Shown: positions 35,647 through 45,315, numbered from the stretch's first letter. The stretch is 64,000 nucleotides of DNA from Rhodohalobacter sp. 614A (GCF_021462415.1 NZ_JAKEDS010000002.1:744001-808000), one strand, 5' to 3'. Translations and numbers: made by a program. The notes: generated by a model not told the origin, from the sequence alone.

Positions 35647-38598
35647 CTATTTAATTAAAGTCATTTGACGCGTGTATACTACACCACTTACATTTAATTG
35701 ATAATAATAGACGCCACTCGCCATGTCAAATGCATTCCATGTTACCGCGTAGGAACCGGGAGCTTTTGATTCATTGACAAGTGTCGCTACTTTTTGTCCC
35801 ATTACATTAAAAATGCTCAATTCTACGTCAGACTGAACCGCGATTTCATAGTCGATATTTGTAGTTGGATTAAACGGGTTCGGGTAATTTTGTCGCAGTG
35901 CAAAGCGATCCGGTATATCGTTGTTTGTGGAATTTTTTGAATCAGGGTAAATGGTGAGAGTAAAACGATTCTCCGGCGGAGCTTTTTCTCTTTGAAGTGG
36001 ATTCTTTATCAATGGGTGAAATGGTTTCTTATCTGCAATTTTTGCAGAACTGCCTGCTGAGAGAAATTTGTAGGAATCTGTCTCTTTGAGATTAACGGTT
36101 TTACCGGTTTGGTTATCCTTTAAAATAAGAGACCACTCAATTGGAATGTTTTTTAACTCGGGCCAAGTCAGGGATACTTCTTCGCTTATTGTTGTCCAAC
36201 CCTCATCAACGGCTTGAAATGCATTTATGTGAAGTGGAATTTCAAGCGCTTCGGTAAACTCAATTGGCAGATTATTGATATCAAGAAGGATTCCCTCCGT
36301 TTCTGTGGATAAGCTTAAATAATCATCATGGTCGAGCGGAGTAAGTTCAAGTCCGTCAAAAGAATCCATTCCAGGTTGTCCAGCTTTATTGAATGAAAAG
36401 AAAGCTTCATTAAACATCTTGTCTGTCTCAGCTTTCAAATGAATGGAAATTGCCTCATCAATTTTCTCTTTGTAGAATGTACCGCCAATAACTTTGTCTG
36501 ATTCTTCGATCGTTAGTGATGCGGAACCGGCTGCGTCAGTGATCACCCAAAAACCTTGAAAAGGTGCGATTCTTCCATCATTTAAAGATCCGGAACTTCC
36601 ATTCCAAACCCGATAGCTTCCGGCTACCTCACTGGCTTCAACGTCAGAACCGATTGGTGTTCCATAGCTATGGTCGTAGACATAAACTGTATTTGTGAGA
36701 TTATTTTTATCCAACAAATCCCAATCAACAGGAGAGAGGTATGGATTTCCCACCAGTGTGGCTTCGCCTCCTGAACCGGAGTGAATGGAAGGAGTTACCG
36801 TTCCTGAATTTTCAGTGCCAGCCATTTCCAAAATTTTGGGAAATCCACTATTTGCTTCCGACTCGTTATGATTATCATCACTGTAGACAAATACCAAAAC
36901 CCCTTCACCTTCATCCATCGGCCCTGTAAGATCATCCACAGCGTTAAAAGTGGTACCATCATACGTAACAACATTTGGTGCTCCACCTGAATAATTTGCC
37001 CCTGTTGAGCTTCCCTGTGTCCATATGGAACCTAACAGATCATCATATGAATTATTGGAGGTAGGAGTGGAGAGCATCCGCCAACCTTCTGTTCCGGTTA
37101 TTTCTAACCAGGGATGGAATGGGAATCCTCCAATTCGGGTTCCCGGCGAGAAAGGTGAACCGTCATGAGTATCCGCAGTTGAATGATCTGTAAAGTTGCC
37201 GGTAAGATCCGGGCTTCTTGTAAAGGATTGATTTGATGATCCTTCAGTGCCTCCGTAGGTGTACCATATGATTTCTATTCCTGAATTATTCTTAAGAGTA
37301 ATATCGTCTCCGCTGTTGTTAAGACTGAGGCTTCCGGTTGTCTGGACAATGGCGCCACCAAATTTTCCGGTTGGTGTTCCTCCGCCAAAGACCAGAACCG
37401 CCTGATTTGGTTTAAGAACTGTTGGGTTTTCAAATGTATGAGTAGTACTATTTGAATCTTCTATGGTCCAATCAGAAATATCTAAATCCGCAGTTCCGGT
37501 GTTAACGAATTCAAGAAATTCATCATCATCTGAATCGGTACTTCCGTCTCCATTCGCATCCCCATCCGGATCAGCCAAAAATTCGTTTAAAACAATATCA
37601 GGAGTATCGAGAGTGGTTGCCTCACCCTGGGGCACGGCACTGTCAGTTTTATAATCGATATCAGAACCTGTATTTGTGTAGGAAAATATTTTAAAATAGT
37701 ACGTGGTTGTTTCATTCAGACCTGAAAAACTTGCAGATTCTTCACCAGAGTTTACATTTAGCGCTCCGGAACCATCGGACAGATCTGTATCATTTGGTTC
37801 GGTATTCGTGTCAGATGGATTTGAAATAGAACCGAAATCAGTATCACTTACTTTTATTAGATAAGCATCAGGAGCTGGAGTGCCTGATGCATCGGTCCAG
37901 GTTAACCCAACAGAATTTACAGAACCCGTTGCATTAAAAGAGGTAACATGATTGGCCGGTTCTGTCTTTAAAGACGAGATTATAACAATTGATCCGTTTG
38001 TTTGAGAAGCATTAATAGAGCCAACCGTTGCAACCTCGTACGTCCAACCACTTCCATTATCACCTACAACATTGTTTGGTGCCTGAAGGCTGTTGTCGTT
38101 GTCGGAATCAGAGCCGATTTCATGGAGGTAATTGTCAGCTTCTGGTGAACCGGAAGTTGTGATATCATTACTAATATCACCAACACCACCCCAGGCAACG
38201 GCGTCGATTACATTACCCGATTCGTCGTAAAGAATAATTCCATCTGGACCGCCTTGCAGACTTGAAGAGATTGACTCGTCAGCCCCGGAAGAGAAATCAC
38301 CAGCACCGAGTACATAGAATCCTAAAGCATTACCTTCAGAATCGGTAACCCCATCATCGGGAATAACAAATGCCCCAATAGTATGGGTGAAAATTTCTGA
38401 ATCTCCATTGCCATTCACATGATATATTTCGTATCCGCTTAGGTCAGTCCCGGCAATTCCTATGAGTTCGATGAATTCAATATCATCCGAACTATCATCA
38501 TTTGAACGAATTTCATTTATTCTTACCTGTCCCTCTACTGTTCTCCAAAACATAAAAAATAATAGCATGGAGAAAAGAATAGTTGTATTCTTTTTCAT
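35647..38598 (-). CDS. Lamin-tail/FN3 secreted protein with type IX sorting domain
   Basis: A 983-residue exported protein (signal peptide to about residue 23, VEGQ). It holds an N-terminal lamin-tail-like domain (RINEIRSNDDSSDDIEFIEL), a fibronectin type III-like domain (about 215-330, NSVGLTWTDASG), a second lamin-tail domain (IVLNEFLADPDGDANGDGS with DDDEFLEFVN), a long Gly/Ser/Asp-rich region, and a typical C-terminal sorting domain (LRQNYPNPFNPTTNIDYEI, GVYYYQLNVSG). The Asp-rich stretch near 340-360 could bind calcium. It is probably a surface or secreted adhesin/matrix protein exported by type IX secretion. It is divergent from the DUF3078 gene across a 292-base gap. Confidence 0.85.
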   Translation of the reverse strand: MKKNTTILFSMLLFFMFWRTVEGQVRINEIRSNDDSSDDIEFIELIGIAGTDLSGYEIYHVNGNGDSEIFTHTIGAFVIPDDGVTDSEGNALGFYVLGAGDFSSGADESISSSLQGGPDGIILYDESGNVIDAVAWGGVGDISNDITTSGSPEADNYLHEIGSDSDNDNSLQAPNNVVGDNGSGWTYEVATVGSINASQTNGSIVIISSLKTEPANHVTSFNATGSVNSVGLTWTDASGTPAPDAYLIKVSDTDFGSISNPSDTNTEPNDTDLSDGSGALNVNSGEESASFSGLNETTTYYFKIFSYTNTGSDIDYKTDSAVPQGEATTLDTPDIVLNEFLADPDGDANGDGSTDSDDDEFLEFVNTGTADLDISDWTIEDSNSTTHTFENPTVLKPNQAVLVFGGGTPTGKFGGAIVQTTGSLSLNNSGDDITLKNNSGIEIIWYTYGGTEGSSNQSFTRSPDLTGNFTDHSTADTHDGSPFSPGTRIGGFPFHPWLEITGTEGWRMLSTPTSNNSYDDLLGSIWTQGSSTGANYSGGAPNVVTYDGTTFNAVDDLTGPMDEGEGVLVFVYSDDNHNESEANSGFPKILEMAGTENSGTVTPSIHSGSGGEATLVGNPYLSPVDWDLLDKNNLTNTVYVYDHSYGTPIGSDVEASEVAGSYRVWNGSSGSLNDGRIAPFQGFWVITDAAGSASLTIEESDKVIGGTFYKEKIDEAISIHLKAETDKMFNEAFFSFNKAGQPGMDSFDGLELTPLDHDDYLSLSTETEGILLDINNLPIEFTEALEIPLHINAFQAVDEGWTTISEEVSLTWPELKNIPIEWSLILKDNQTGKTVNLKETDSYKFLSAGSSAKIADKKPFHPLIKNPLQREKAPPENRFTLTIYPDSKNSTNNDIPDRFALRQNYPNPFNPTTNIDYEIAVQSDVELSIFNVMGQKVATLVNESKAPGSYAVTWNAFDMASGVYYYQLNVSGVVYTRQMTLIK

Positions 38599-38890
38599 GA
38601 AAAACCTGCCAAAGTATTGTTGGTTAGTCTATACCGAAAAGGAGAAAGGCTATTGTGTTTACCCCAAAAATCTCTCTGCTACCACTGCCAAAAGCCAAAC
38701 CCTGATGAATTAAATCTACTTATACTATAAACCTCCTTTTTCAGGAAGTCAAATGAATTGCCGATTCTTTCCGGGATTAAGAAAAAGTTTTTTTAAAAAT
38801 GTTGAAAAATCTGCTGGAAAAAGAGGAACATCTATCGCTTATTTATGATTAGTATAAATAGAAAAGTTGCTCGCTATTAACTAATGAAAG

Positions 38891-39766
38891 ATGACGTTTT
38901 ATAAGAAAGCCTGTTTGTCAGTTTTGTGGCTTTTCTTGACCGCCCAACCACTGTACTCTCAAGCAATATCGATTCCGGATACACTTCAAGGTTGGGATAC
39001 TATATGGATGGCTGGTTTAAATGGATCACAAGCTGCATACAACAATTGGTCTCAGGGAGGTGCTAGTTCAGTCAGCGGAACGGGCTCTTCGGTTTTTACT
39101 CTTTTGAACCGTAAAGGTGAACGAGGATATGGATTCAGGGTCAACTTAAAGTATGGGCAATCCTACAATAATGGCCAGGGAATTCGGAAAACAGATGATG
39201 TGTTGTCCATTCGAAACCGGGTTACCAAAAGTTTTAAAGACGAAAAAAAGTTAGCCGTATACGTGTCCACATGGTTTCAAACCCAATTCGATGAAGGATA
39301 TAATTACAATGCAGGGGTAGGGGAAAGCGATTCATTGATTTCCGATTTTTTGTCACCCGCATATATCACAGAAAGTATGGGACTTGCCTATACACCTGAC
39401 GATTTCTTTACGATGGAAGTTGGGATCGGATTAAAACAAACAATTATTAAAAATGGGGATCTTTCAGTGAATTACGGGCTCAACCCCGGAGAACATTTTG
39501 TTTCGGAGGGAGGTGTGTCTACCGGTTTGAACTATAAGAAAGAGATTTTTACAAATATTTATTATACGGCGAGTTTTGAAACCTTTACCAACTTGTTGAA
39601 TGGTTTGAAAAAAACCGACATCTATTGGTATAACGAGTTGCATGGAGAAATCAATAAGGTAGTAAGTGCCACCTTTCAATTCGAACTAAGATACGACAAT
39701 GATTTCTCGAGCCAGTTTCAGATGAAAGAAGTTCTGTCTGCAGGTGTATCTCTAAAAATATTTTGA
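38891..39766 (+). CDS. DUF3078 outer-membrane-like protein
   Basis: A 291-residue exported protein (signal peptide to about residue 24, LYSQA). It carries the DUF3078 pattern near the N-terminus, GLNGSQAAYNNWSQGGASSVSG, and then alternating hydrophobic/aromatic beta-strand segments, ending VLSAGVSLKIF as in outer-membrane beta-barrels. The function of DUF3078 is unknown. It begins at ATG 38891 after a gap that carries its promoter; no confident promoter motif is visible. Confidence 0.8.
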   Translation: MTFYKKACLSVLWLFLTAQPLYSQAISIPDTLQGWDTIWMAGLNGSQAAYNNWSQGGASSVSGTGSSVFTLLNRKGERGYGFRVNLKYGQSYNNGQGIRKTDDVLSIRNRVTKSFKDEKKLAVYVSTWFQTQFDEGYNYNAGVGESDSLISDFLSPAYITESMGLAYTPDDFFTMEVGIGLKQTIIKNGDLSVNYGLNPGEHFVSEGGVSTGLNYKKEIFTNIYYTASFETFTNLLNGLKKTDIYWYNELHGEINKVVSATFQFELRYDNDFSSQFQMKEVLSAGVSLKIF

Positions 39767-39811
39767 ACACTTTTATGTGCTAGAAAAGAACTACTCGTAT
39801 CCAAGCTCTTT

Positions 39812-40996
39812 CTATATTTCTCTTGCAATGATTAATCTCTGAATTTCGGATGTACCTTCGCCTATCGTCATCAATTTTACATCTCGCAAAAAGCGCTCTA
39901 CATGATACTCTTTTGTATAACCGTATCCACCATGTATTTGGATGGCTTCGAGAGTCGCCCGTTCCGCCATTTCCGACGCAAAGAGTTTGGCCATCGATGC
40001 CTCTTTTGTAAATGGTTTTTGTTGATCTTTATTCCATGCAGCCCGATGAACCATTAAGCGCGCGGCTTCAATGTCAACAGCCATGTTTACCATCTTATGT
40101 TCAATGGCCTGGAAATCTCCAATCGATTTTCCAAACTGTTTGCGCTCCCTGGCGTATTTCATGGATTCTTCCAAAGCTCCTCTCGCAATGCCCACCGAAA
40201 GCGCCCCGATGCCGATTCGTCCGCCGTCTAAAACTTTCATGGTGTCAACAAACCCGTGGTTAAGTTCGCCAAGCAGATTCTCTTCCTGCACCTTCACACT
40301 TTCGAAAATAACTTCTGATGTATCGGATGTATTCATTCCAAGTTTGTGAATAGATTTTCCCGGCTCAACGCCATTCCAATCCCGCTCAACAATAAATGCA
40401 CTGATTCCCTTTGTTCCTTTTTCGGGATCTGTTCGGGCAAGAACAACATAGATATGGCCAACGGAGCCTTGTGTGATAAATGTTTTGGTTCCATTTAACA
40501 TCCAGTGATTGCCATTTTTTACAGCAGTGGTTTTCAGGTCAGATGCATCGCTGCCGGTACCAGGTTCTGTTAGGCACCAGGCGCCAAGCTTTTCTCCTTT
40601 TGCAAGAGGTGTGAGATATTTTTCTTTTTGATGATGATTTCCTGCAAGGGCAATATGTCCGCTGGCAAGAGAGGTGTGTGAGGCAACTGTTAAAGCAATT
40701 GAGGCATCCCATCGAGCAATCTCTTCGATAGCCAGGCAAAAACTGACGGTGTCAAATCCGGCACCACCATATTTTTCATCATGATAGATTCCAAGCAATC
40801 CCTGGTCTGCCAGCATTTTAATAATTTCGTGTGGGAAGTTTTTTTCCTGATCTCTCTGAATAACATCCGGTGCAATATATCGCTCCGTAAAATCACGGAC
40901 ACTCTCCCGGATCATCTGATGATCTTGCGTTAATTCGAATGATAGATAATGAGTTTTTTCAGGGGAATTCAAATGTGTACGAGGATTTAATTTCAA
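39812..40996 (-). CDS. Acyl-CoA dehydrogenase (short/branched-chain type)
   Basis: A 394-residue acyl-CoA dehydrogenase. Motifs: [36 protein letters not shown] (substrate/FAD contact), [40 protein letters not shown] and a C-terminal [16 protein letters not shown] with the catalytic Glu. It introduces the alpha-beta double bond in fatty or branched-chain acyl-CoA and hands electrons to ETF. The etfB-etfA-fixC-fixX operon that would accept these electrons is only 0.6-5 kb downstream in window coordinates. Chain-length preference is not determinable. Confidence 0.92.
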   Translation of the reverse strand: MKLNPRTHLNSPEKTHYLSFELTQDHQMIRESVRDFTERYIAPDVIQRDQEKNFPHEIIKMLADQGLLGIYHDEKYGGAGFDTVSFCLAIEEIARWDASIALTVASHTSLASGHIALAGNHHQKEKYLTPLAKGEKLGAWCLTEPGTGSDASDLKTTAVKNGNHWMLNGTKTFITQGSVGHIYVVLARTDPEKGTKGISAFIVERDWNGVEPGKSIHKLGMNTSDTSEVIFESVKVQEENLLGELNHGFVDTMKVLDGGRIGIGALSVGIARGALEESMKYARERKQFGKSIGDFQAIEHKMVNMAVDIEAARLMVHRAAWNKDQQKPFTKEASMAKLFASEMAERATLEAIQIHGGYGYTKEYHVERFLRDVKLMTIGEGTSEIQRLIIAREI

Positions 40997-41206
40997 ATTA
41001 TGGAAACGCTTCCAAAATATAACGGTTATCTTCCCAAATTCATTTGATTATTCCTGTCTTTAAAGAATTGAAATATTAGAATTTAGTTTTTTAAAAGATT
41101 TTTGGAACATTCTTGCGTGCCGGATGTACCAAAAAATAACAACAAGATGAATTCATCATCTTTGCTCAATCAACAATAATTCAAGATAAAAGCGCAAGAG
41201 GACATC

Positions 41207-41557
41207 ATGATTAAGAAAGCAATAATGTTAGCAAGTGTTATGGTTCTTAGTTTTGGAATCGCATTTGCTACAACAAACCCTGAAACAACGAAAGCAGATA
41301 CTGAAGCCTATGCAATCATCACAGGAAGTGTGGTTGATGCGGAAACAGGAGATGCTGTAACGAATGCTACCATAACCCTTACGGGTACTGAACTGTCTAC
41401 CACTACTGATGAGTACGGTACATTTACCTTTGAAGAGGTAGAAACCGGAAGTATTACTCTTACTGTTGAAGCTGATGGTTATCAGACAGCAGAACAATCA
41501 GTAGATGTTACAGAGGCAGGGGCCAATGTAGAGATTGAAGTTACCCCTGAAATGTAA
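41207..41557 (+). CDS. Secreted CarboxypepD_reg-like small protein
   Basis: A 116-residue exported protein with a signal peptide (MVLSFGIAFA, cleavage near residue 21) and a single carboxypeptidase-regulatory-like/PEGA-type beta-sandwich: GSVVDAETGDAVTNATITL, TDEYGTFTFEEVETGSITLTV and ADGYQTAEQSV. Free-standing modules of this type are often found beside secreted proteins; the role is unknown. It is isolated, ends at a strong hairpin terminator and converges with fixX. Confidence 0.8.
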   Translation: MIKKAIMLASVMVLSFGIAFATTNPETTKADTEAYAIITGSVVDAETGDAVTNATITLTGTELSTTTDEYGTFTFEEVETGSITLTVEADGYQTAEQSVDVTEAGANVEIEVTPEM

Positions 41558-41584
41558 CTTATACGTCTTAACTACTTATTTAAA

Positions 41585-41613
41585 AAGCCCTCCATTTGCG
41601 AGGGCTTTTTTTA
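41585..41613 (+). terminator. Bidirectional terminator between the CarboxypepD_reg-like gene and fixX
   Basis: Arms AAGCCCTC (41585-41592) and GAGGGCTT (41600-41607) are followed by T residues, and preceded by A residues that form a T run on the other strand, so it can serve both convergent genes. Confidence 0.88.
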
Positions 41614-41636
41614 TTTCCGGAATAATCAAAACAGAT

Positions 41637-41939
41637 TCATCCAAAATTCCAGTTGACACCCCGCCCGATTTCAGGATCAGGAAATTCCCAGCTTACCGCT
41701 CCCTGATCGCATGCATACATACAAGTGCCGCATTCAATACAATCTTCTACCTGAAAGTGAACCACGTTTTTCTCATCAATGGTGTAGCAATTTGCAGGGC
41801 AGGTATACGTCGTTGCTTTATGAGGACACGTAGAATTGCAAATGTCCGTATTTACTTTTATATGAGGTTTAATATCTGATTTTGCCTGATTTCTGTAGTT
41901 CACAAGGCCGAGACGTTCGGGAAGACTTAGCAATTTCAT
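41637..41939 (-). CDS. fixX: Ferredoxin-like protein FixX
   Basis: A 100-residue iron-sulfur protein matching the FixX family, partner of FixC in electron transfer from ETF to quinone. The Cys residues are grouped as CNSTC, YTCPANC and CIECGTCMYAC, fitting [4Fe-4S] ligation. Its C-terminus ends GRGVNWNFG, typical for FixX. It is the last gene of the minus-strand operon etfB-etfA-fixC-fixX, separated from fixC by a 108-base gap containing heptamer repeats. Confidence 0.92.
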   Translation of the reverse strand: MKLLSLPERLGLVNYRNQAKSDIKPHIKVNTDICNSTCPHKATTYTCPANCYTIDEKNVVHFQVEDCIECGTCMYACDQGAVSWEFPDPEIGRGVNWNFG

Positions 41940-41975
41940 TTCGAAAGAATTTTTTAGTAATAAGTTTCTTTTGTT

Positions 41976-42025
41976 TGTCAGTAGCCAGTGGTAAGTGGTT
42001 TTTTAATTCTAAACCAATAACCAAC
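41976..42025. repeat. Degenerate tandem heptamers between fixC and fixX
   Basis: Three 7-base units TGTCAGT-AGCCAGT-GGTAAGT (41976-41996), each ending AGT, are followed by AACCAAT-AACCAAC (42012-42025). The two groups have reverse-complementary character (GGT/ACC), similar to the array at 30959. They lie in the non-coding gap of one operon. Confidence 0.55.
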
Positions 42026-42047
42026 TGTTCCCACGAATCACATTCAT

Positions 42048-43370
42048 TTATAGTGCTTTCCCACCTTTTATTCCTACTTTCATCAAATCCCACCAGGAAG
42101 CATGTTTCTTTACGGAATCATTAAGCATCGTTCGCGCTTTCTTTGTGGGTTCATTTTTGATGGTGAAGAAATTCCGCCCGAAGTCACAAATCAGGTTTGG
42201 CACTTTTTGTGTCATAACCGGATCATGTAACAGGTGAACGGCATCCTGGAAATTGTTGATGTCTTTCATCACATAACTCTCGCTCAATGCATTCTCATAT
42301 TCTATTAAAGCGTTTTCGCTGAAATCATTTTTTTCTTTTGATTTGGCAATGGTTTCAGCCGCAAGAATTCCGGAACGCATTGCATAATCCATTCCCTGAA
42401 TGGCTTTACCGGCATTCATCAGTAAATTGGCTGCTTCGCCGCAAACCAAGAGTCCGTCTTTATACAGTTTTTTGGGCATGATGCGTTTGTCGCCGGAGGA
42501 AACGATATGCGCCGAGTATTCTACGATTTCTCCGCCTTCAATCATATCTGCAATAACAGGATGTGTTTTGAATTTATTAAGGATATCCTGAGGTTTTTTA
42601 TTCTTTTCTCTGAGATCTTTCACTCCCAAAACAAGACCGACGGAAAGAGTATCTCGATGCGTATAGAGAAATCCGCCGCCTTCAACGCCATCTGTGGCAA
42701 ATCCGACAAACTCATTGCTCATTCCGCTTTTCTCCCGAAGTTGAAAACGATCTTCCAGTTTCTTTTGATCGAACCGAATGATTTCCTTGATTCCGGTCAA
42801 TACGTGGGCAGCCGGGACATAATCACTTTGCAAACCGACCTGGCGAGTCAACAGATTATTTACTCCTTCAGCAAGGATCACAGAATCCGCATAGAATTTT
42901 TCATCACCGGTTCTAATGCCCACAGCTTTGTCATTTTCAAACAAAATTTCTTCAACAAGAATATTCGTGGCGATAAAGGAGTCCATTGCGAAATCACTTT
43001 CGTCGATTGCTTCCTGTACTTTTTCGGCCAGCCACCTGTCAAATTTGGAACGAAGGACAACAACACCACTGTAGGGAGGTTCATTAAAATGAGAGGATTT
43101 AAAATCAATGGTGAAGCAGGATTCTTCATCCATAAAACTGAGCCGCCGGTGATTGATATATCGATCCCAGCCACCATCTTCTTTCCAGTATTCGGGTACA
43201 AGTTTGGCAAGATCATTTCCCCATAAAACTCCGCCCGATACATTTTTTGCCCCGGCAAATTCCCCTCGCTCAATTAACAGGAATTTCATGTTATTACGGG
43301 CCAGAGTCATGGCTGCAGAAAGCCCGGCAACCCCGGCACCGACGATTATGCAATCAAACTTTTCGTCCAT
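42048..43370 (-). CDS. fixC: FixC-type electron-transfer flavoprotein:quinone oxidoreductase
   Basis: A 440-residue FAD-dependent oxidoreductase of the ETF-QO/FixC family. The N-terminal dinucleotide-binding motif is CIIVGAGVAGLSAAMTLARN, a later FAD segment is DSVILAEGVNNLL, and the C-terminal half has GGGFLYTHRDTLSVGLVLG and LLVCGEAANLLMNAGKAIQGMDYAM. It accepts electrons from ETF and passes them via FixX toward the quinone pool. The associated 4Fe-4S domain is in the separate fixX gene, as in FixCX systems. It is in an operon with etfB and etfA; the gap to etfA carries two heptamer-repeat arrays. Confidence 0.93.
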   Translation of the reverse strand: MDEKFDCIIVGAGVAGLSAAMTLARNNMKFLLIERGEFAGAKNVSGGVLWGNDLAKLVPEYWKEDGGWDRYINHRRLSFMDEESCFTIDFKSSHFNEPPYSGVVVLRSKFDRWLAEKVQEAIDESDFAMDSFIATNILVEEILFENDKAVGIRTGDEKFYADSVILAEGVNNLLTRQVGLQSDYVPAAHVLTGIKEIIRFDQKKLEDRFQLREKSGMSNEFVGFATDGVEGGGFLYTHRDTLSVGLVLGVKDLREKNKKPQDILNKFKTHPVIADMIEGGEIVEYSAHIVSSGDKRIMPKKLYKDGLLVCGEAANLLMNAGKAIQGMDYAMRSGILAAETIAKSKEKNDFSENALIEYENALSESYVMKDINNFQDAVHLLHDPVMTQKVPNLICDFGRNFFTIKNEPTKKARTMLNDSVKKHASWWDLMKVGIKGGKAL

Positions 43371-43383
43371 AGAACACTAATAG

Positions 43384-43411
43384 TATTGAGTAATGAGTAT
43401 TAAGTATTGAG
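43384..43411. repeat. Four degenerate tandem heptamers
   Basis: TATTGAG-TAATGAG-TATTAAG-TATTGAG at 43384-43411, immediately upstream of fixC in the etfA-fixC gap. The units differ from each other by one or two bases. Confidence 0.75.
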
Positions 43412-43486
43412 AGGTTTTGAAATATGAATCTAATGACAACTTGTATATTTCGTCCGATACTGTTAAACAAGTAAGTTCATAAATTT

Positions 43487-43535
43487 TGCTACTTGCTACT
43501 TGCTACTTGCTACTTGCTACTTGCTACTTGCTACT
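43487..43535. repeat. Seven perfect tandem copies of the heptamer TGCTACT
   Basis: TGCTACT is repeated exactly seven times over 49 bases. The array ends four bases before the etfA stop codon (43540-43542, minus strand). The exact copies indicate recent slippage expansion, and the number probably varies between strains. Confidence 0.97.
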
Positions 43536-43539
43536 CCAA

Positions 43540-44517
43540 CTACTCACTTTTAATTTTCTTCAACTCTTCAATAAACGGTGGAAGTACCTGGTAGAGATCT
43601 CCGACTATTCCGTAATCAGCAATATCAAAAATAGGTGCATCGGGATCTTTGTTGATGGCAACAATCACTTTGCTATTTGCCATTCCTGCAACGTGTTGGA
43701 TGGCTCCTGAAATTCCAACGGCGATATAAAGTTGTGGAGAAACAACTTTTCCGGTCTGGCCGATTTGAAGACTTGGATCATAAACGCCGGCTTCAGTCAA
43801 GGCTCGTGAAGCTCCAATTGCGCCATTCAAAAGAGAAGCCAGTTCTTCGACCAGGTTTTGGCCTTCTTCATCCTTAACGCCTCGTCCGGCAGCCACAACA
43901 GTTTCTGCTTCGGAGAGATCAATTTTATCCCCGGTAGCCCCGATAATCTCTTTCAGAGTGATTCTCAAGTCATTCTCATCAAAAGAAAAGTCGATTTCTT
44001 TTATTTCAACATCGGCAGATTTTTCGGTTGCTTCGTAGGAACCGGATCTTACCGTAATAAAAACCGGGGTTCCTTTTGCCTCAACAGACGAGATGATTTT
44101 CGATGCCATTACGGGACGTTTTCCTTTCACGCCTTCATCAGTCAATTCAAATTCCGACATGTCCGAAAGGGCAGGGGCGTTCTGGTTTGCAGCCAAAGCT
44201 CCCAGAATGTCTTTTGAACTTTCTGTGGATGCAAAGGCCAGTAATCTTGGATTGATCTCTTCCACAGCCTTTGCCAATGCTTTCAATAAAGGACCATTCA
44301 GGTGATTTTTAAAAATAGGATCCTGGATTGTGTAGATCGCAGATGGTCCGTAACCGCTAACTTTCTGTGCAACCTCTTTGGCATTTGAATCGATGATTAA
44401 AGCAGCTGAATCCAACCCCGATTCTTCAGCAATTTCATTACATCTTGAGAGAACTTCGAGAGAGGAACGTTTAACTTTTCCGTCATTGACGGAAATATAG
44501 GTTAATAAAGTACTCAT
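43540..44517 (-). CDS. etfA: Electron transfer flavoprotein alpha subunit
   Basis: A 325-residue ETF alpha/FixB protein. It carries the C-terminal FAD-binding domain with [48 protein letters not shown] and [19 protein letters not shown]. With EtfB it collects electrons from acyl-CoA dehydrogenases. It starts 27 bases after etfB. The seven-copy heptamer array follows its stop on the transcript, before fixC. Confidence 0.96.
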   Translation of the reverse strand: MSTLLTYISVNDGKVKRSSLEVLSRCNEIAEESGLDSAALIIDSNAKEVAQKVSGYGPSAIYTIQDPIFKNHLNGPLLKALAKAVEEINPRLLAFASTESSKDILGALAANQNAPALSDMSEFELTDEGVKGKRPVMASKIISSVEAKGTPVFITVRSGSYEATEKSADVEIKEIDFSFDENDLRITLKEIIGATGDKIDLSEAETVVAAGRGVKDEEGQNLVEELASLLNGAIGASRALTEAGVYDPSLQIGQTGKVVSPQLYIAVGISGAIQHVAGMANSKVIVAINKDPDAPIFDIADYGIVGDLYQVLPPFIEELKKIKSE

Positions 44518-44544
44518 TCTTATTTCTTTAAATTCTTTGTCTGA

Positions 44545-45315
44545 TTAGATAACATTTACTTCAGTGTCGAGAAGCCGTGCAACTTCGCGGGCGATTTCAT
44601 CGGGTTCGCCTTCATATTTCTTTCCGGCCTGGCGAACAGGTTTCTCCTCGAAAGAAAGCGTCTTGGTTTTTATGGATCCAGCTGAAAAATCAACACCAAG
44701 ATCTGTTAATGAAATGGTATCCACCGGTTTTTTCTTGGATTGCATAATGCCTTTCAGGTTTGGAATCCGTGGATCATTCATGTCATTTGAGCACGTTACC
44801 AAACCCGGAGAAGGAATTTCAATCAATTCCTGTCCTAAATCGCCCTGCCGTTTCACTGTTAAAAATCCATCTGTCATTTCCATTCCTACTACATTGGTTG
44901 TGTAAGGAATATCCAGGAATTCAGCGAGCATGGACCCGGTCAGCCCGGCATCCGTATCCTGCGATTGTTTTCCACAAAAGATGTAATCGTATTCTTGATT
45001 TTTGAAGAAAGCGGATAATACCTTTGCATACGCAAAAGAATCAAAATTACTGTCGGTGTCGGTGATAATATGATTTCCTTTGTCAGCCCCCATTGCAAGA
45101 GCTTTCCGGATGGTTTCTTTCGCCTTTTCCGGGCCGACTAACAAAACCTCCACTTCGGCACCGTGAGCCTCTTTCAAAACCAGGGCCGCTTCAACAGCGG
45201 AAGCATCGTAGGCGTTTAAAATATTCCGATCAGTATCCTGTATGAGTTTGCCTTCTTTAATTTGTAGAGGAGCATTTACATCGGGAACCTGCTTTATACA
45301 AACCGTTATTTTCAT
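44545..45315 (-). CDS. etfB: Electron transfer flavoprotein beta subunit
   Basis: A 256-residue ETF beta/FixA protein. ATG 45315 gives the canonical N-terminus MKITVCIKQVPDVNAPLQI; an upstream ATG at 45366 would add 17 residues with no homology. Further motifs are NAYDASAVEAALVLKE, LAMGADKGNHI, FCGKQSQDTDAG and LVTCSNDMNDPRIPNLKGIM. It is the first gene of the etfB-etfA-fixC-fixX operon. Whether it is the bifurcating or the ordinary type cannot be determined by eye. Confidence 0.95.
   Translation of the reverse strand: MKITVCIKQVPDVNAPLQIKEGKLIQDTDRNILNAYDASAVEAALVLKEAHGAEVEVLLVGPEKAKETIRKALAMGADKGNHIITDTDSNFDSFAYAKVLSAFFKNQEYDYIFCGKQSQDTDAGLTGSMLAEFLDIPYTTNVVGMEMTDGFLTVKRQGDLGQELIEIPSPGLVTCSNDMNDPRIPNLKGIMQSKKKPVDTISLTDLGVDFSAGSIKTKTLSFEEKPVRQAGKKYEGEPDEIAREVARLLDTEVNVI

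Noticed and set aside
41869-42093. Minus-strand 74-codon frame in the fixC-fixX gap
   Set aside because: It overlaps both fixC and fixX ends in a different frame, runs through heptamer repeats and resembles no family.
43487-43535. Heptamer array considered as CRISPR or a phase-variation tract inside a gene
   Set aside because: The unit is only 7 bases with no spacers, and the array lies beyond the etfA stop codon, so it does not switch the frame.
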